From NCBI RefSeq assembly GCF_013141825.1, contig NZ_RZNH01000001.1, positions 124,001 to 188,000 of the forward strand: a stretch of DNA of 64,000 nt, written 5' to 3'. Both the position numbers and the translations under genes were made by a program. This stretch comes from Marinifilum caeruleilacunae. Lineage in GTDB: Bacteria; Bacteroidota; Bacteroidia; Bacteroidales; Marinifilaceae. The notes under the pieces are model-generated. The model ran no database searches. It was not told where the DNA came from and saw nothing but the letters and a program-made list of their open reading frames with translations. Below, piece by piece: positions 15,204-25,083 of the stretch. Numbering within the stretch: position 1 is the first letter of the stretch; each line of letters opens with the position of its first letter.

Positions 15204-17234
15204 TTACTTTAAACCACTTCTTTCCAAAAGTGGATCGATAGAAGGTTCTTTGCCACGGAATTGTAGGTATAAAGTCATTGGATGATCACTACCTCCTTTT
15301 TCCAATACATTTTCTCTGAACGAATCAGCAGTTGCTTTATCGTAAATGCCATTCTCTTTAAAAGCCTCGAAAGCATCGGCATCCAAAACTTCTGCCCACT
15401 TGTATCCATAATAACCAGCAGCATAACCTCCTGCAAAAATATGCGAGAAAGAGGTACTCATACAGCTTCCATTCACTTTCGAGAAAAGTTCGGTCGATGC
15501 CATTGCCTGGTCTTCGAACTCACCTACCGGATTTGTAATTGGCTCATTTACACTATGCCAAGCCATGTCATTTAAACCAAAACTTATTTGGCGAACAAAG
15601 CCATATCCACTTAGGAAATTAGAACTGTCGATAATTTTCTGAATTAATTCTTGTGGTATTTTTTCCCCTGTTTCGTAATGGGCAGCAACTTCATCCAACC
15701 ACTCTTTTCTGTAAGCAAAGTTTTCCATAAACTGCGATGGCAACTCCACAAAGTCTCTGTATACATTTGTTCCCGATAATGCACTGTAGGTACATTTTGA
15801 GAGCATTCCGTGCAATGCATGACCAAATTCATGTAAGAATGTAGTTACTTCGTTAAAAGTAAGCAGAGACGGCTTAGTTTCTGTCGGTCGGGTAAAGTTA
15901 CACACAATCGAAATGTGTGGTCTGTAATCTTTATTGTCTTTCTGATACTGATCTACAAAAGAAGTCATCCAGGCACCACCTTGTTTTGTGCTTCTTGGGT
16001 GAAAATCAGCATAAAACAGTGATATAAAATTCTGATTGGCATCAAACACCTCGTAAACATCCACTTCATCGTGATATTTTTCGATATCCGTATTCAACTG
16101 AAACTGCAATCCATATAGCTTACCGGCCAAATCGAAAATTCCTTTCTTCACTCTTTCCAATTCGAAGTATGGGCGGGTAATTTCATCGTTAATATCAAAC
16201 TTTTCAGTCTTTAACTTCTCGGCATAGTAGGCCCAGTCCCATCTTTGCAGTTCGAAATCTGCGCCAAGCGATTTGGCATATTCCTGCAACTCTTTAAACT
16301 CTTCTTTTGCCTTAGGCATCGAAGCATCCAAAAGTTCATTTAAGAATTGAATTACCTTATCGGCCGATTTTGCCATTCTCTCTTCCAATACGTAATCCGA
16401 ATAGGTTTCGTAACCCAGCAGATTCACCTTTGCCAATCGCAGTTCCACAATGCGGTGTATGATCTTTTGATTGTCGAAATCATCATTAAAACATCGCGAA
16501 GTGTAGGCTTTAAACATTTTCTCGCGCAATTCGCGCTTTTCAGCGTATTGCATAAACGGAACATAGCTAGGAAATTGTAGGTTAAACATCCAACCTTCTT
16601 TCTCTTTTTCTCTGGCTATTGCCGATGCAGCCTCTAAAATACCATCCGGCAAGCCTGCCACATCATTTTTATCGGTAAGGTGTAGTTCGAACTTATTGGT
16701 TGCCGCTAATACATTTTCACCAAACTGAAGGGTCAATTTCGAAAGCTCTTTTGAGATTTCCCTGATTTTTGCCTTCTTCTCTTCATCCAGGTCAGCACCC
16801 GATCTTACAAAAGATTTGTATCGGTCTGTCAGCAGTTTTGTTTGCTCCACATTTAGCTTGAATTCCTCTTTCATCTCATAAACATGCTTCACTCTTTTAA
16901 AGAGTTTCTCATTCATGATGATATCATTGGAAAATTCGGTCAGCATTGGTGAAATTTCACGTGCTAAGGCCTGCATTTCATCATTTGTGTGCGCATGATT
17001 CAGGTTGAAAAATACCGATCCGATACGATCCAATTGCTGCCCGGTATATTCAAGGGCTTCAATTGTATTCTTAAAGTCAGGGTTATTGCTGGAGTTCGCA
17101 ATTTCATCGATTTCATTTCTGGCATCTTCTATACCCTGCTTAAATGCCGGCATGTAATGCTCCATTTCAATTTTATTGAAGGGAACAGATTCGTATGGTG
17201 TTGAAAATTCTTCTAGCAAAGGATTTTTACTCAT
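15204..17234 (-). CDS. M3-family metallopeptidase (oligopeptidase A/Dcp-like)
   Basis: 676 residues from ATG 17234 (MSKNPLLEEF). A longer frame to 17285 has no family support. It is a zinc oligopeptidase with HEFGH at about 468-472 and the downstream glutamate in the ELPSQFMENF stretch, plus the N-terminal helical domain typical of M3A enzymes (FNKIEMEHYMPAF...). There is no signal peptide, so it probably degrades peptides in the cytoplasm. Length is normal for the family. It is the first gene of a two-gene operon with the thioredoxin-like protein. Confidence 0.92.
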   Translation of the reverse strand: MSKNPLLEEFSTPYESVPFNKIEMEHYMPAFKQGIEDARNEIDEIANSSNNPDFKNTIEALEYTGQQLDRIGSVFFNLNHAHTNDEMQALAREISPMLTEFSNDIIMNEKLFKRVKHVYEMKEEFKLNVEQTKLLTDRYKSFVRSGADLDEEKKAKIREISKELSKLTLQFGENVLAATNKFELHLTDKNDVAGLPDGILEAASAIAREKEKEGWMFNLQFPSYVPFMQYAEKRELREKMFKAYTSRCFNDDFDNQKIIHRIVELRLAKVNLLGYETYSDYVLEERMAKSADKVIQFLNELLDASMPKAKEEFKELQEYAKSLGADFELQRWDWAYYAEKLKTEKFDINDEITRPYFELERVKKGIFDLAGKLYGLQFQLNTDIEKYHDEVDVYEVFDANQNFISLFYADFHPRSTKQGGAWMTSFVDQYQKDNKDYRPHISIVCNFTRPTETKPSLLTFNEVTTFLHEFGHALHGMLSKCTYSALSGTNVYRDFVELPSQFMENFAYRKEWLDEVAAHYETGEKIPQELIQKIIDSSNFLSGYGFVRQISFGLNDMAWHSVNEPITNPVGEFEDQAMASTELFSKVNGSCMSTSFSHIFAGGYAAGYYGYKWAEVLDADAFEAFKENGIYDKATADSFRENVLEKGGSDHPMTLYLQFRGKEPSIDPLLERSGLK

Positions 17235-17550
17235 AATATCTCTTGATTTTAATTTCACAAACAAAGATAAGAATTGAACATACAAAATCGGGCTTCTAAA
17301 AATCTTATTTGGAAATTTTCTGAATAAGTTTTTAAAAAATCAGATATCAAAATACTCATCTAACTGAAATACCGACAAATAGAGAGTAAATTTTTCCATC
17401 TCAGCTTGTGCATTCCCAATTTCCGCAAAGCTTTTCGAAATGCACGCAGCATCCAACAAACTTATTACCAAATGCTTAATCACAAAAAGATTGTTTATAT
17501 TTGACTTGGTTTAGTTAAGGGGGAAACTTAATAACCAAACGATTCATGTT
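17235..17550. other. Gap between M3 peptidase and proB leader
   Basis: No gene was recognised. It holds the promoter of the M3 gene on the minus strand and, on the plus strand, a TATATTTG -7-like box at 17496-17503. After that box a GGGGGAAAC stretch and a TTAATAACC sequence precede a small ORF. Confidence 0.4.
17496..17503 (+). promoter_or_regulatory. Bacteroidota -7 box upstream of proBA
   Basis: TATATTTG fits TAnnTTTG exactly. No convincing -33 element is seen about 20 nt upstream. If used, it gives a leader of about 330 nt before proB. Confidence 0.35.
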
Positions 17551-17652
17551 ATGAAAGACTTTAATTTACTTCACAAAACAAGCGATTTGATGGTATCAAG
17601 CTTTGATACACGCAACTCTTTCATGCTTTCCCGCAATCCCATGTGGGTATAA
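17551..17652 (+). CDS. Possible 33-residue leader ORF upstream of proBA
   Basis: An ATG at 17551 opens a 33-codon frame ending in TAA at 17650-17652, 183 nt before proB. The peptide is MKDFNLLHKTSDL... with polar and aromatic residues and ends NPMWV. It has only one proline, so a simple proline-attenuation leader is not evident. It lies about 50 nt after the -7 box. It could be a regulatory uORF or chance. Confidence 0.25.
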   Translation: MKDFNLLHKTSDLMVSSFDTRNSFMLSRNPMWV

Positions 17653-17835
17653 TACATACACATCAGTTTACTTTAAGTATTACTTTAATTTGATTTTGTC
17701 AATATTCTGATTAAAAACAATTAAAGAACCATAATTGAGCAATGATTTTGTCTCAATTTCTGAAATTATCTTTCCATTTTCAGTCTAAAACTGAAGTTTG
17801 GAAACAGTTTTTGTACCCCATAGATGTAGCAAATC

Positions 17836-18906
17836 ATGAAACGCATTTGTATCAAAATAGGATCTAATGTCCTAACAAGGAGCAATGGACAAATCAACAA
17901 AGAGAGAATTAAAAATATTGTTTTCCAGATATCGGAATTACACAAACTAGGCTACCAGTGTATGCTTGTTTCTTCGGGCGCTGTAGCCGTAGGACGAAGC
18001 AAAATTGAATTGGACAAGAAAACCGACACCATCTCTGCCAGGCAAGTGTGGTCGTCGATTGGCCAGGTTAAGCTGCTGAACATCTACTCCACATATCTGC
18101 GAAAGCATGACTTGCAATGTGCCCAGGTATTGGTGACCAAAGAAGATTTTAGAACCCGTGAACATTACTTGAACATGAAAAATTGCCTGAATTCATTGCT
18201 TTCTAACAATGTTCTGCCAATTATTAATGAAAATGATGCTGTTTCAGTTACTGCGCTCATGTTTACCGATAATGATGAGTTGTCAGGATTGATTGCATCG
18301 ATGATGGATTGCAAGGCCCTGTATTTGCTAAGCAATATCAATGGCATTTATACTGGTCATCCTGAAGATGCCAATTCCAAACTGCTGAAAACCGTTCATG
18401 GTGATATCAACCGCTTGAAACAGTATATCACAACAAAGAAATCGAATTTTGGACGAGGAGGAATGCTAACAAAATGCAGTATTGCAGGAAGAATCGCCAA
18501 ATCAGGAATTCCGGTTCACATTGCCAATGGTTTGCATGATAATGTGGTTTTGGAACTCATTCGAAATGCTGGTAATGTTGATCATACCGAATTTATTGCC
18601 AGCAAAAAAGCCTCTACCGTTAAGCAATGGTTAGCGGGTTCCGATGGCTTTGAAAAGGCTCAAATCATCATCAATCAAGGAGCCGAAGAGGCGCTAAACT
18701 CGAATAGTGCAACCAGTTTGTTGCCCATTGGTGTAATGGAGTTAAAAGGAAGCTTTGAAAAAGGTGATATTGTGAAAATTATCAATACAAAAGGTGATGT
18801 ATTGGGATTGGGCAAAACATCGTACAGCAAAGCCAAGGCGGAATTCCATATGGGAAAAACGGGTGCAAGGCCATTGGTTCATTACGACTACCTCTTTCTT
18901 TATTAA
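17836..18906 (+). CDS. proB: Glutamate 5-kinase
   Basis: 356 residues. It phosphorylates L-glutamate to gamma-glutamyl phosphate, the first step of proline synthesis. The amino-acid-kinase core shows IKIGSNVLTRSNG, VSSGAVAVGR, PIINENDAVS and FTDNDELSGLIA, followed by GRGGMLTKC. A C-terminal PUA-type domain (about 275-356, ending GKTGARPLVHYDY) is present. Length agrees with PUA-containing GK enzymes. proA follows after 94 nt, giving a proBA pair. Feedback inhibition by proline is known for the family. Confidence 0.95.
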   Translation: MKRICIKIGSNVLTRSNGQINKERIKNIVFQISELHKLGYQCMLVSSGAVAVGRSKIELDKKTDTISARQVWSSIGQVKLLNIYSTYLRKHDLQCAQVLVTKEDFRTREHYLNMKNCLNSLLSNNVLPIINENDAVSVTALMFTDNDELSGLIASMMDCKALYLLSNINGIYTGHPEDANSKLLKTVHGDINRLKQYITTKKSNFGRGGMLTKCSIAGRIAKSGIPVHIANGLHDNVVLELIRNAGNVDHTEFIASKKASTVKQWLAGSDGFEKAQIIINQGAEEALNSNSATSLLPIGVMELKGSFEKGDIVKIINTKGDVLGLGKTSYSKAKAEFHMGKTGARPLVHYDYLFLY

Positions 18907-19000
18907 GTGTTTAAAGGTGAATGAAAACGCAAAAATAAATCCATACCTCATTCATTTACTGGCAATTAACAATTTAAATAAAACTTTTACTTGATTCAAA

Positions 19001-20248
19001 ATGAACAGCATAGATCAATTGCATAAAATCAGGGAAGCATCGCGCAGAATGCCATTGCTTTCATCAGAACAAATCAATTCAGCGCTTAAGGCCTTAGCCA
19101 ATAAGATTAGAGCGGATTACAAAGAAATATTAGCGGCAAACCAAAAAGATTTGGAAAGAATGTCTACCAATGATCCCAAATATGACAGACTGTTGCTGAA
19201 CCAGGAAAGAATCGGCAATATTGCTTCAGATATTGAAAATGTTGAGCAATTACCATCCCCATTGGGAAGAATACTTGCCGAGAAAAGATTGGATAATGGC
19301 TTGCTGATCAAAAAAACGAGCGTTGCCCTGGGCACAGTTGGTGTCATTTATGAAGCCAGACCAAACGTAACGCTGGATGTTTTTGCTTTGTGCCTGAAAT
19401 CGGGAAACGCTTGTGTTTTAAAAGGAGGCAGCGATGCTATGTACTCAAATCAAGCCATTGTAAAAATCATTAAAAGCACATTGAGGGAAGAAAAAATTGA
19501 TCCAGAAATCATTCAGCTCTTGTCGCCGGAAAGAGAGTCGGCAGTGGAATTAATGAATGCTGTAGGCTTTGTGGATGTTTTGATTCCTCGAGGTTCGCAA
19601 AACTTAATTGACTCGGTTCGCGAAAATTCAAAAATACCTGTGATTGAAACCGGGGCTGGCATTGTTCATACCTATTTCGATAAAGATGGAGATCTGGAAA
19701 AAGGTAAAAACATTGTTTTTAATGCCAAAACAAGGCGTGTAAGCGTTTGTAATGCAATCGACTGTCTCATTATCCATAAAGAAAGATTAAATGACTTAAA
19801 TGAGCTGATTGACGAGCTGCAAAACAAAAATGTTGAAATTTATGCAGATCATGAGACGTACGAACGAATGCGTGATTCATATCCTGAACATTTATTGCGC
19901 CTTGCAGAGGAATCTTCATTTGGAACTGAGTTTCTAAGTCATAAAATGTCGATTAAGTGTGTAGACAATTTTGAGGAGGCACTAGAACACATACACAAGT
20001 ACAGTTCGAAGCACAGCGAGGCCATTATTAGCGAAAACATAAACACCATAAATGCCTTTTACTCAATGGTTGATGCCGCAGCTATCTATTCCAATACTTC
20101 AACTGCATTTACCGATGGTGCCCAATTCGGTTTGGGTGCAGAAATTGGGATCAGCACACAAAAACTACACGCCCGCGGCCCCATGGCACTCGAAGAATTG
20201 TGTTCCTATAAATGGATCATTAAGGGCGATGGACAAATTAGGCCGTAA
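19001..20248 (+). CDS. proA: Gamma-glutamyl phosphate reductase
   Basis: 415 residues. It reduces gamma-glutamyl phosphate to glutamate semialdehyde with NADPH. The aldehyde-dehydrogenase-like fold shows [41 protein letters not shown] and the catalytic cysteine in [10 protein letters not shown]. The end shows [20 protein letters not shown] and [16 protein letters not shown]. Normal length. It ends the proBA unit, with a strong terminator 9 nt later. Confidence 0.95.
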   Translation: MNSIDQLHKIREASRRMPLLSSEQINSALKALANKIRADYKEILAANQKDLERMSTNDPKYDRLLLNQERIGNIASDIENVEQLPSPLGRILAEKRLDNGLLIKKTSVALGTVGVIYEARPNVTLDVFALCLKSGNACVLKGGSDAMYSNQAIVKIIKSTLREEKIDPEIIQLLSPERESAVELMNAVGFVDVLIPRGSQNLIDSVRENSKIPVIETGAGIVHTYFDKDGDLEKGKNIVFNAKTRRVSVCNAIDCLIIHKERLNDLNELIDELQNKNVEIYADHETYERMRDSYPEHLLRLAEESSFGTEFLSHKMSIKCVDNFEEALEHIHKYSSKHSEAIISENINTINAFYSMVDAAAIYSNTSTAFTDGAQFGLGAEIGISTQKLHARGPMALEELCSYKWIIKGDGQIRP

Positions 20249-20256
20249 ATATTCCG

Positions 20257-20292
20257 AGCCCGGATAAGCATTGAATAATCCGGGCTTTTTTA
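20257..20292 (+). terminator. Terminator after proA
   Basis: A perfect 9-bp stem (AGCCCGGAT at 20257-20265, ATCCGGGCT at 20278-20286) is followed by TTTTT. Confidence 0.92.
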
Positions 20293-20349
20293 CCTTTTTA
20301 TTGAACATTTTATGCTTTATTTTGTAGTAAGAAAAAACACGAACAAACA

Positions 20350-21657
20350 ATGGAAGGTAAATACATTCTGATTTGGTTAAGAAGAGATCTAAGATTACAC
20401 GATAATGCCGCAATAAACCATGCACTTCAATCGGGTAATCAAGTCCTTTTCTATTTTAATTTCGATACAGAAATATTGGAACAGCTCGAAAACAAAAGCG
20501 ATGCCCGGCTCAACTTTATTCACAATGAGCTTTCTAAAATCAATCAGAAACTTGCTGATATTGGTTCCACCCTCCTGGTAAAACATGGCCCTGCTTTAGA
20601 GTGTTTATCGCAAATTATAAATGAGCACCCAATAGCGAAGGTTTATGCAAATGAAGATTACGAACCATTCGCTATTTCCAGGGATCAGAAATGTGCTGAA
20701 ATCTGCAGTTCGCAAGCTGTAGAGTTTCAACTTTTTAAAGACCAGGTGATATTCGAAAAAGAGGAAATTCTTAAAAAAGATGGAAAACCATACACGGTTT
20801 ATACACCGTACATGAAAAAGTGGCGTTCTGCTTTTCAATCAAGTGAGCACCTTCCCTATTCCTATGAACTAAATTCTTCAAATACTGCTCAAATTTCATT
20901 TAATAAAATTCCAAGTCTGAAAGATATTGGCTTTCGTGAATCTTCCATTCTTCTTCCTACGATAAATCTCTCTGAAGAGATGCTGAGCAATTACGATGCC
21001 CGAAGAAATTTCCCGGCTCAGAATGCAACTTCAAATTTGGGTGTTTACCTTCGTTTTGGTACCATCAGCATTCGAGAGGCAGTTCAAAAAGCTTTGCTTG
21101 GAGATGATCAATTCCTGAATGAACTCATTTGGAGGGAATTTTTTATGCAGATTCTGGCCAACTTCCCAAGAGTCGAAAGGGAGTGTTTTAAATCGGCTTA
21201 TAACAATATTCAATGGGTGAATAATGAAGAAGAGTTTGAGCTTTGGACCAATGGCCAAACCGGCTTTCCGATTGTGGATGCAGGCATGAGAGAATTAAAA
21301 GCCACCGGAAATATGCATAATCGGGTAAGAATGATTGTCGCCAGTTTTTTGGTAAAAGACCTCTTAATTGATTGGCGCTGGGGCGAAGCATGGTTTGCCA
21401 ATCATTTACTCGATTACGACCAGGCAGCCAATAATGGCAATTGGCAGTGGGTTGCCGGATGTGGTTGCGATGCAGCACCCTATTTCAGGGTATTTAATCC
21501 AATTGAGCAGCAGAAGAAATTCGATCCCGATTTTACCTACATCAAAAAATGGGTGCCAGAATTCGAAACTGATGCCTATCCAAAACCAATGATCGATCAC
21601 AAGTTTGCCAGAATCAGAGTTTTGGAAGTTTACAAAAAGGCTCTCGATAGATTCTAA
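20350..21657 (+). CDS. Deoxyribodipyrimidine photolyase / cryptochrome family
   Basis: 435 residues. N-terminal photolyase alpha/beta domain (LIWLRRDLRLHDN at the start), C-terminal FAD-binding helical domain with LIWREFFMQIL, TGFPIVDAGMREL, MHNRVRM, LLDYDQAANNGNWQWVAGCGCDAAPYFRVFNP. These are the hallmarks of class I CPD photolyases, which use light to split cyclobutane pyrimidine dimers. Length is slightly short of E. coli PhrB (472) but complete. It stands alone with its own leader downstream of the proA terminator. Confidence 0.92.
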   Translation: MEGKYILIWLRRDLRLHDNAAINHALQSGNQVLFYFNFDTEILEQLENKSDARLNFIHNELSKINQKLADIGSTLLVKHGPALECLSQIINEHPIAKVYANEDYEPFAISRDQKCAEICSSQAVEFQLFKDQVIFEKEEILKKDGKPYTVYTPYMKKWRSAFQSSEHLPYSYELNSSNTAQISFNKIPSLKDIGFRESSILLPTINLSEEMLSNYDARRNFPAQNATSNLGVYLRFGTISIREAVQKALLGDDQFLNELIWREFFMQILANFPRVERECFKSAYNNIQWVNNEEEFELWTNGQTGFPIVDAGMRELKATGNMHNRVRMIVASFLVKDLLIDWRWGEAWFANHLLDYDQAANNGNWQWVAGCGCDAAPYFRVFNPIEQQKKFDPDFTYIKKWVPEFETDAYPKPMIDHKFARIRVLEVYKKALDRF

Positions 21658-21837
21658 CATTTATTACCACATAATACTCATTAAGCTATCTCATAAAATA
21701 TCAGCACCTTATGAAGATTACACCACTGCGCCTCGGATTTTTTACAAGAAAATTTTAACTTGCCTTGTAACCATTCCCATATTCGCGGGTAACCAATACA
21801 GAACCAAGAACGAAACACGCTAGCAATTCCTTTTATT

Positions 21838-22380
21838 GTGAAAAGAAAAGATGACGAACAATTAATGATTTTGGTAAGATCTGGTGAATTGAATGCATTA
21901 TCACCCTTGTTCGAAAAATACCATCTCAGACTTTATAATTTCTTTCTGCGATTGACCAAAAACCAATCCATTAGTGAAGATCTTGTGCAGTCGGTATTTC
22001 GAAGAATATTAAGCTACCGAAACACTTATAACGAACAACACAAATTCCGATCGTGGATGTATCAGATTGCAAGAAATGTGCATGCCAATTATTATCGGGA
22101 CAATAAAATACTGATTTCAGACTTTAGTGAACCTGAAAAGATCGAATATGAAGCCGATTCGGCCATTGAGGAAATGGAAAAAGAATCCAGAAAGAAAATC
22201 TTGTATGAGGCTATGGACGGACTACAGACCGATCAAAAAGAGATTATTGAGCTGAGCAGATTTCAAGGGTTAAAATACCGTGAAATAGCTGAAATAACCG
22301 GCTTAAGCGAAACTGCTGTGAAAGTGAAAGCCCATAGGGCCTTAAATAAGCTTAGAGAACTTTATTTTAAACTGGCTTAA
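21838..22380 (+). CDS. ECF-type RNA polymerase sigma factor
   Basis: 180 residues from GTG 21838. Region 2 (LSPLFEKYHLRLYNFFLRLTKNQSISEDLVQSVFRRIL, then FRSWMYQIARNVHANYYR) and region 4 (LQTDQKEIIELSRFQGLKYREIAEITGLSETAVKVKAHRALNKL) are separated by an acidic linker. It is a group IV sigma factor. It is followed after 5 nt by its probable anti-sigma factor, and then by two DUF4097 proteins that are likely targets or parts of the same envelope-related unit. Confidence 0.92.
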   Translation: MKRKDDEQLMILVRSGELNALSPLFEKYHLRLYNFFLRLTKNQSISEDLVQSVFRRILSYRNTYNEQHKFRSWMYQIARNVHANYYRDNKILISDFSEPEKIEYEADSAIEEMEKESRKKILYEAMDGLQTDQKEIIELSRFQGLKYREIAEITGLSETAVKVKAHRALNKLRELYFKLA

Positions 22381-22385
22381 ACGAT

Positions 22386-23192
22386 ATGAAAATGAATTGC
22401 AAAAATATACAAGATCTACTCGTGGAATACCTGGAGAAGGATTTAAACCAGGAAGAAAGCCATGAGGTGGAAAAGCATCTAACCAATTGCGAAAGCTGTA
22501 GAAATGAATACCAGCTTGCAAAACAATTTCTACTTGCGGTAAATGATATTGAAGATGAACAGCCAAGTGCGAATTTGCGTATGAATTTCAATCAAATGTT
22601 GGAAGAGGAAAAAGAAAATCTACGCAAGGAATCGCTACCGATTACAGATACCAAGCAAAGTAATTACAGGTTCGGGGAGTTTCTTAAATATGCAGCTGCA
22701 ATTCTGATTATTTTCGGAATTGGATTTTTATTTGGTAAAAATCTATACACTCCAAATGACCGCAGCATGGAAATTGCACAATTGCAAAACGATTTGCAAA
22801 ACATGAAGCAAAATTTAACCATGGCAACTCTTAAACAGCCAACAAGTAGCCAACGCTTAAAGGCTGTTAATATTTTGGAAAACCAAGCTGGAGCCGATGA
22901 TAAAGTTCTTTCTGTATTGGTACAGACCTTGCAAAGCGACGCCAACGTAAATGTTAGAATGGCAGCAGCAAATGCACTTACCAAGTTTTCACATCATCCA
23001 TTGGTGAGAAATGCTTATCTCGAGGCCCTAAAGAATCAAAAGGAACCTTCCATTCAAATTACCCTGATTAATATTCTAATCGATATTCAGGAAAACAGGG
23101 CTAAGATACTATTGGAGGAAATTATGAAAGAAGACAACAGTCTTCCGGTCGTTAAAGAAATGGCCAAACAAGGAATAAAAGTTTTTGTTTAG
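22386..23192 (+). CDS. Transmembrane anti-sigma factor with zinc finger and HEAT repeats
   Basis: 268 residues. N-terminal putative zinc finger of the zf-HC2 anti-sigma type (Cys5, then HLTNCESC: His-x3-Cys-x2-Cys). One membrane helix at about 99-116 (AAAILIIFGIGFLFG). A periplasmic part follows, with a short coiled coil (IAQLQNDLQNMKQNLTM) and HEAT-like repeats (VLSVLVQTLQSDANVNVRMAAANALTKF... and later units). The sensor domain as HEAT repeats suggests that it is gated by protein binding (inference). It sits directly behind the sigma gene. Confidence 0.88.
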   Translation: MKMNCKNIQDLLVEYLEKDLNQEESHEVEKHLTNCESCRNEYQLAKQFLLAVNDIEDEQPSANLRMNFNQMLEEEKENLRKESLPITDTKQSNYRFGEFLKYAAAILIIFGIGFLFGKNLYTPNDRSMEIAQLQNDLQNMKQNLTMATLKQPTSSQRLKAVNILENQAGADDKVLSVLVQTLQSDANVNVRMAAANALTKFSHHPLVRNAYLEALKNQKEPSIQITLINILIDIQENRAKILLEEIMKEDNSLPVVKEMAKQGIKVFV

Positions 23193-23257
23193 AATAGATT
23201 TTGAAACACAATATGCCGGCAGCACAATTAATATCAAATTTTAAAACATCGTATAAT

Positions 23258-24049
23258 ATGAATACACTGAATAAACTCTTACTTATCTGCATCCTGATTT
23301 CAGGAGTTCTAAATTTGAAAGCTCAAAATTACGAGCTGGAAGTCAGACAAGGCGATCAAATTTGTATTGAAAATCTTCTTGGTGAGATTCAAATTGAAGA
23401 GTACAATGGTTCAAAACTGATTGTAGAAACAAATTATGAGAAAAAAGTTCCGGAAAGAGCCAAGGGTTTAAAGGCAATTTACAGTGGCGGATTAGATGAC
23501 AATACCAATATCGGCATTAACTCATCAAAAGAAGGAGCCGTTCTTACTTTAACAGGATTAGGGAAAGTGACACAGCACAAACATTACTTCTTTAAAATCC
23601 CTAAAGGGGTAAATCTTAAAATCAACTGCAAGAGTCCTTTTGCTTCTTCAAAAACCATTGAAATCAGCAATTTTAGTTCTGAAATTGAAATCAACACCTT
23701 GATGCCTAGCGTTAAGTTGAATGAGGTAACAGGACCAGTGATCCTTGACTTAATCAATGGTGATGTGGACATTAATTTTAGCAAAATTAACCAGGAAAGT
23801 CCAATCTCAATTTCGGCAATTAATGGTACGGTCGACATTAAAATGCCTTCTAATACTCCAGCAAATATTGCCTTGAGTAGCATTAATGGTGAATTCTACA
23901 CTGATTTTGACATCAAGCTTAATGAGAAAGAAAAGAAAGGCCTTTCCTATGTTGGTGGCGGAAATAATATTAAAGCGCAAATAAATGGTGGAGGCGTAAA
24001 CTTTAAGGTGAAAACCATTAATAACAACATCTACCTAAGAAAAAAATAG
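23258..24049 (+). CDS. Exported DUF4097-like adhesin-type beta protein
   Basis: 263 residues from ATG 23258; the frame continues upstream to a TTG at 23201 without a signal peptide. Signal peptide about 1-21 (VLNLKAQ). The rest is a repetitive beta structure with recurring INGDVDINFSKI / INGTVDIKM / SINGEFYTDF units, as in DUF4097 proteins, which form right-handed beta stacks. Function unknown; they are often found with ECF sigma/anti-sigma pairs, as here. No enzymatic motif. Confidence 0.75.
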   Translation: MNTLNKLLLICILISGVLNLKAQNYELEVRQGDQICIENLLGEIQIEEYNGSKLIVETNYEKKVPERAKGLKAIYSGGLDDNTNIGINSSKEGAVLTLTGLGKVTQHKHYFFKIPKGVNLKINCKSPFASSKTIEISNFSSEIEINTLMPSVKLNEVTGPVILDLINGDVDINFSKINQESPISISAINGTVDIKMPSNTPANIALSSINGEFYTDFDIKLNEKEKKGLSYVGGGNNIKAQINGGGVNFKVKTINNNIYLRKK

Positions 24050-24181
24050 AGCCAACAGGCTGCTTCGGATGCTTCTTTCATTCTGACTTTTGTAAAGTTC
24101 AGAATCATGCTTAAGAAAATAAAAATTTCCCTGGCAGCCTTTTTTGTGCCCTTTTGTTAACAGTTTAAAAGTATCTGAAAT

Positions 24182-24880
24182 ATGAAAAAATCAATTTATA
24201 TCCTGGTTTTCCTGATGATGGGAAGCATGTTTGCTCACGGACAAAAGATTGTTGAAAAATCTGTAAAAATGTCAGGAGAAAAGAAAGTTTCATTGGAATT
24301 TAAATTTGCCGATGACATCAAAATATCAACATGGGATAAAAACGAAGTGTATGTGAAAGCTTCTGTTAATATCAACAATAACGAAGACAATGATGCTTTT
24401 CGATTTCATGTCAATTCCTATTCGAAAGGCATTGAAATTGAGTCGGAGATTGAAAACATGAAAGATTTACACAAAACAACAATCATTCAAAGAGATGAGG
24501 ACAAGGATGGCAAAATGGAAACCATTACCACCAATTCCATTGATATGGATCTTTTCTTCGAAGTAAAACTTCCTCGCAATGCCCGTTTATCAATCAATAC
24601 CATTAGTGGTGATATTACCATTGTTGGCTTACAGAACGAAATGGAGATTGAAACCATTAGTGGATTTATAGACCTAAGTTTACCAACAAAGCAACAAGCA
24701 GATTTGGTTTTGAACACCATTACAGGTGAAATGTATAGTGACTTTGAATTTAATACGAAACACGAAGGAAAATTAAAGCATTACTACAATGGTAAATTCA
24801 CCACATCATTAAACGGTGGCGGTGAAGAAATTTTCCTGAAAACGATAAGTGGTGACATCTTTCTGCGAAAGAACAATTAA
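24182..24880 (+). CDS. Exported DUF4097-like protein
   Basis: 232 residues. Signal peptide 1-20 (FAHGQ), then the recurring TISGDITIVG / TISGFIDLS / TITGEMYSDF / TISGDIFLRK beta units of DUF4097. It is a homologue of the protein at 23258 (shared SGDI/INGD turns and the closing NGGGxxxxxKTI..NIYLRK pattern). It is separated from it by 132 nt that contain a small hairpin near 24081-24104. Function unknown. Confidence 0.75.
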   Translation: MKKSIYILVFLMMGSMFAHGQKIVEKSVKMSGEKKVSLEFKFADDIKISTWDKNEVYVKASVNINNNEDNDAFRFHVNSYSKGIEIESEIENMKDLHKTTIIQRDEDKDGKMETITTNSIDMDLFFEVKLPRNARLSINTISGDITIVGLQNEMEIETISGFIDLSLPTKQQADLVLNTITGEMYSDFEFNTKHEGKLKHYYNGKFTTSLNGGGEEIFLKTISGDIFLRKNN

Positions 24881-24936
24881 TCGCAATGCTTCGCACTTCG
24901 CACAGAAAGCATGTTAGTACCTTTTTTCACACAACT

Positions 24937-24972
24937 GAAACCTTTGAGACCTTTCGTCTCGAAGGTTTTCTT
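24937..24972 (+). terminator. Terminator after DUF4097 genes
   Basis: AACCTTTGAGAC pairs with GTCTCGAAGGTT (one mismatch) around CTTTC, followed by TTCTTTG, about 60 nt after the stop. Confidence 0.75.
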
Positions 24973-25083
24973 TGCTTGATATCTATTACTTTAAATTCAT
25001 AATAATCGCTCAATGTATGCGGACTTTTAGTAATTTTAGCTTTTCAAAAACAATTCACCTCAGATCGAAGTAATCGTAAACCT

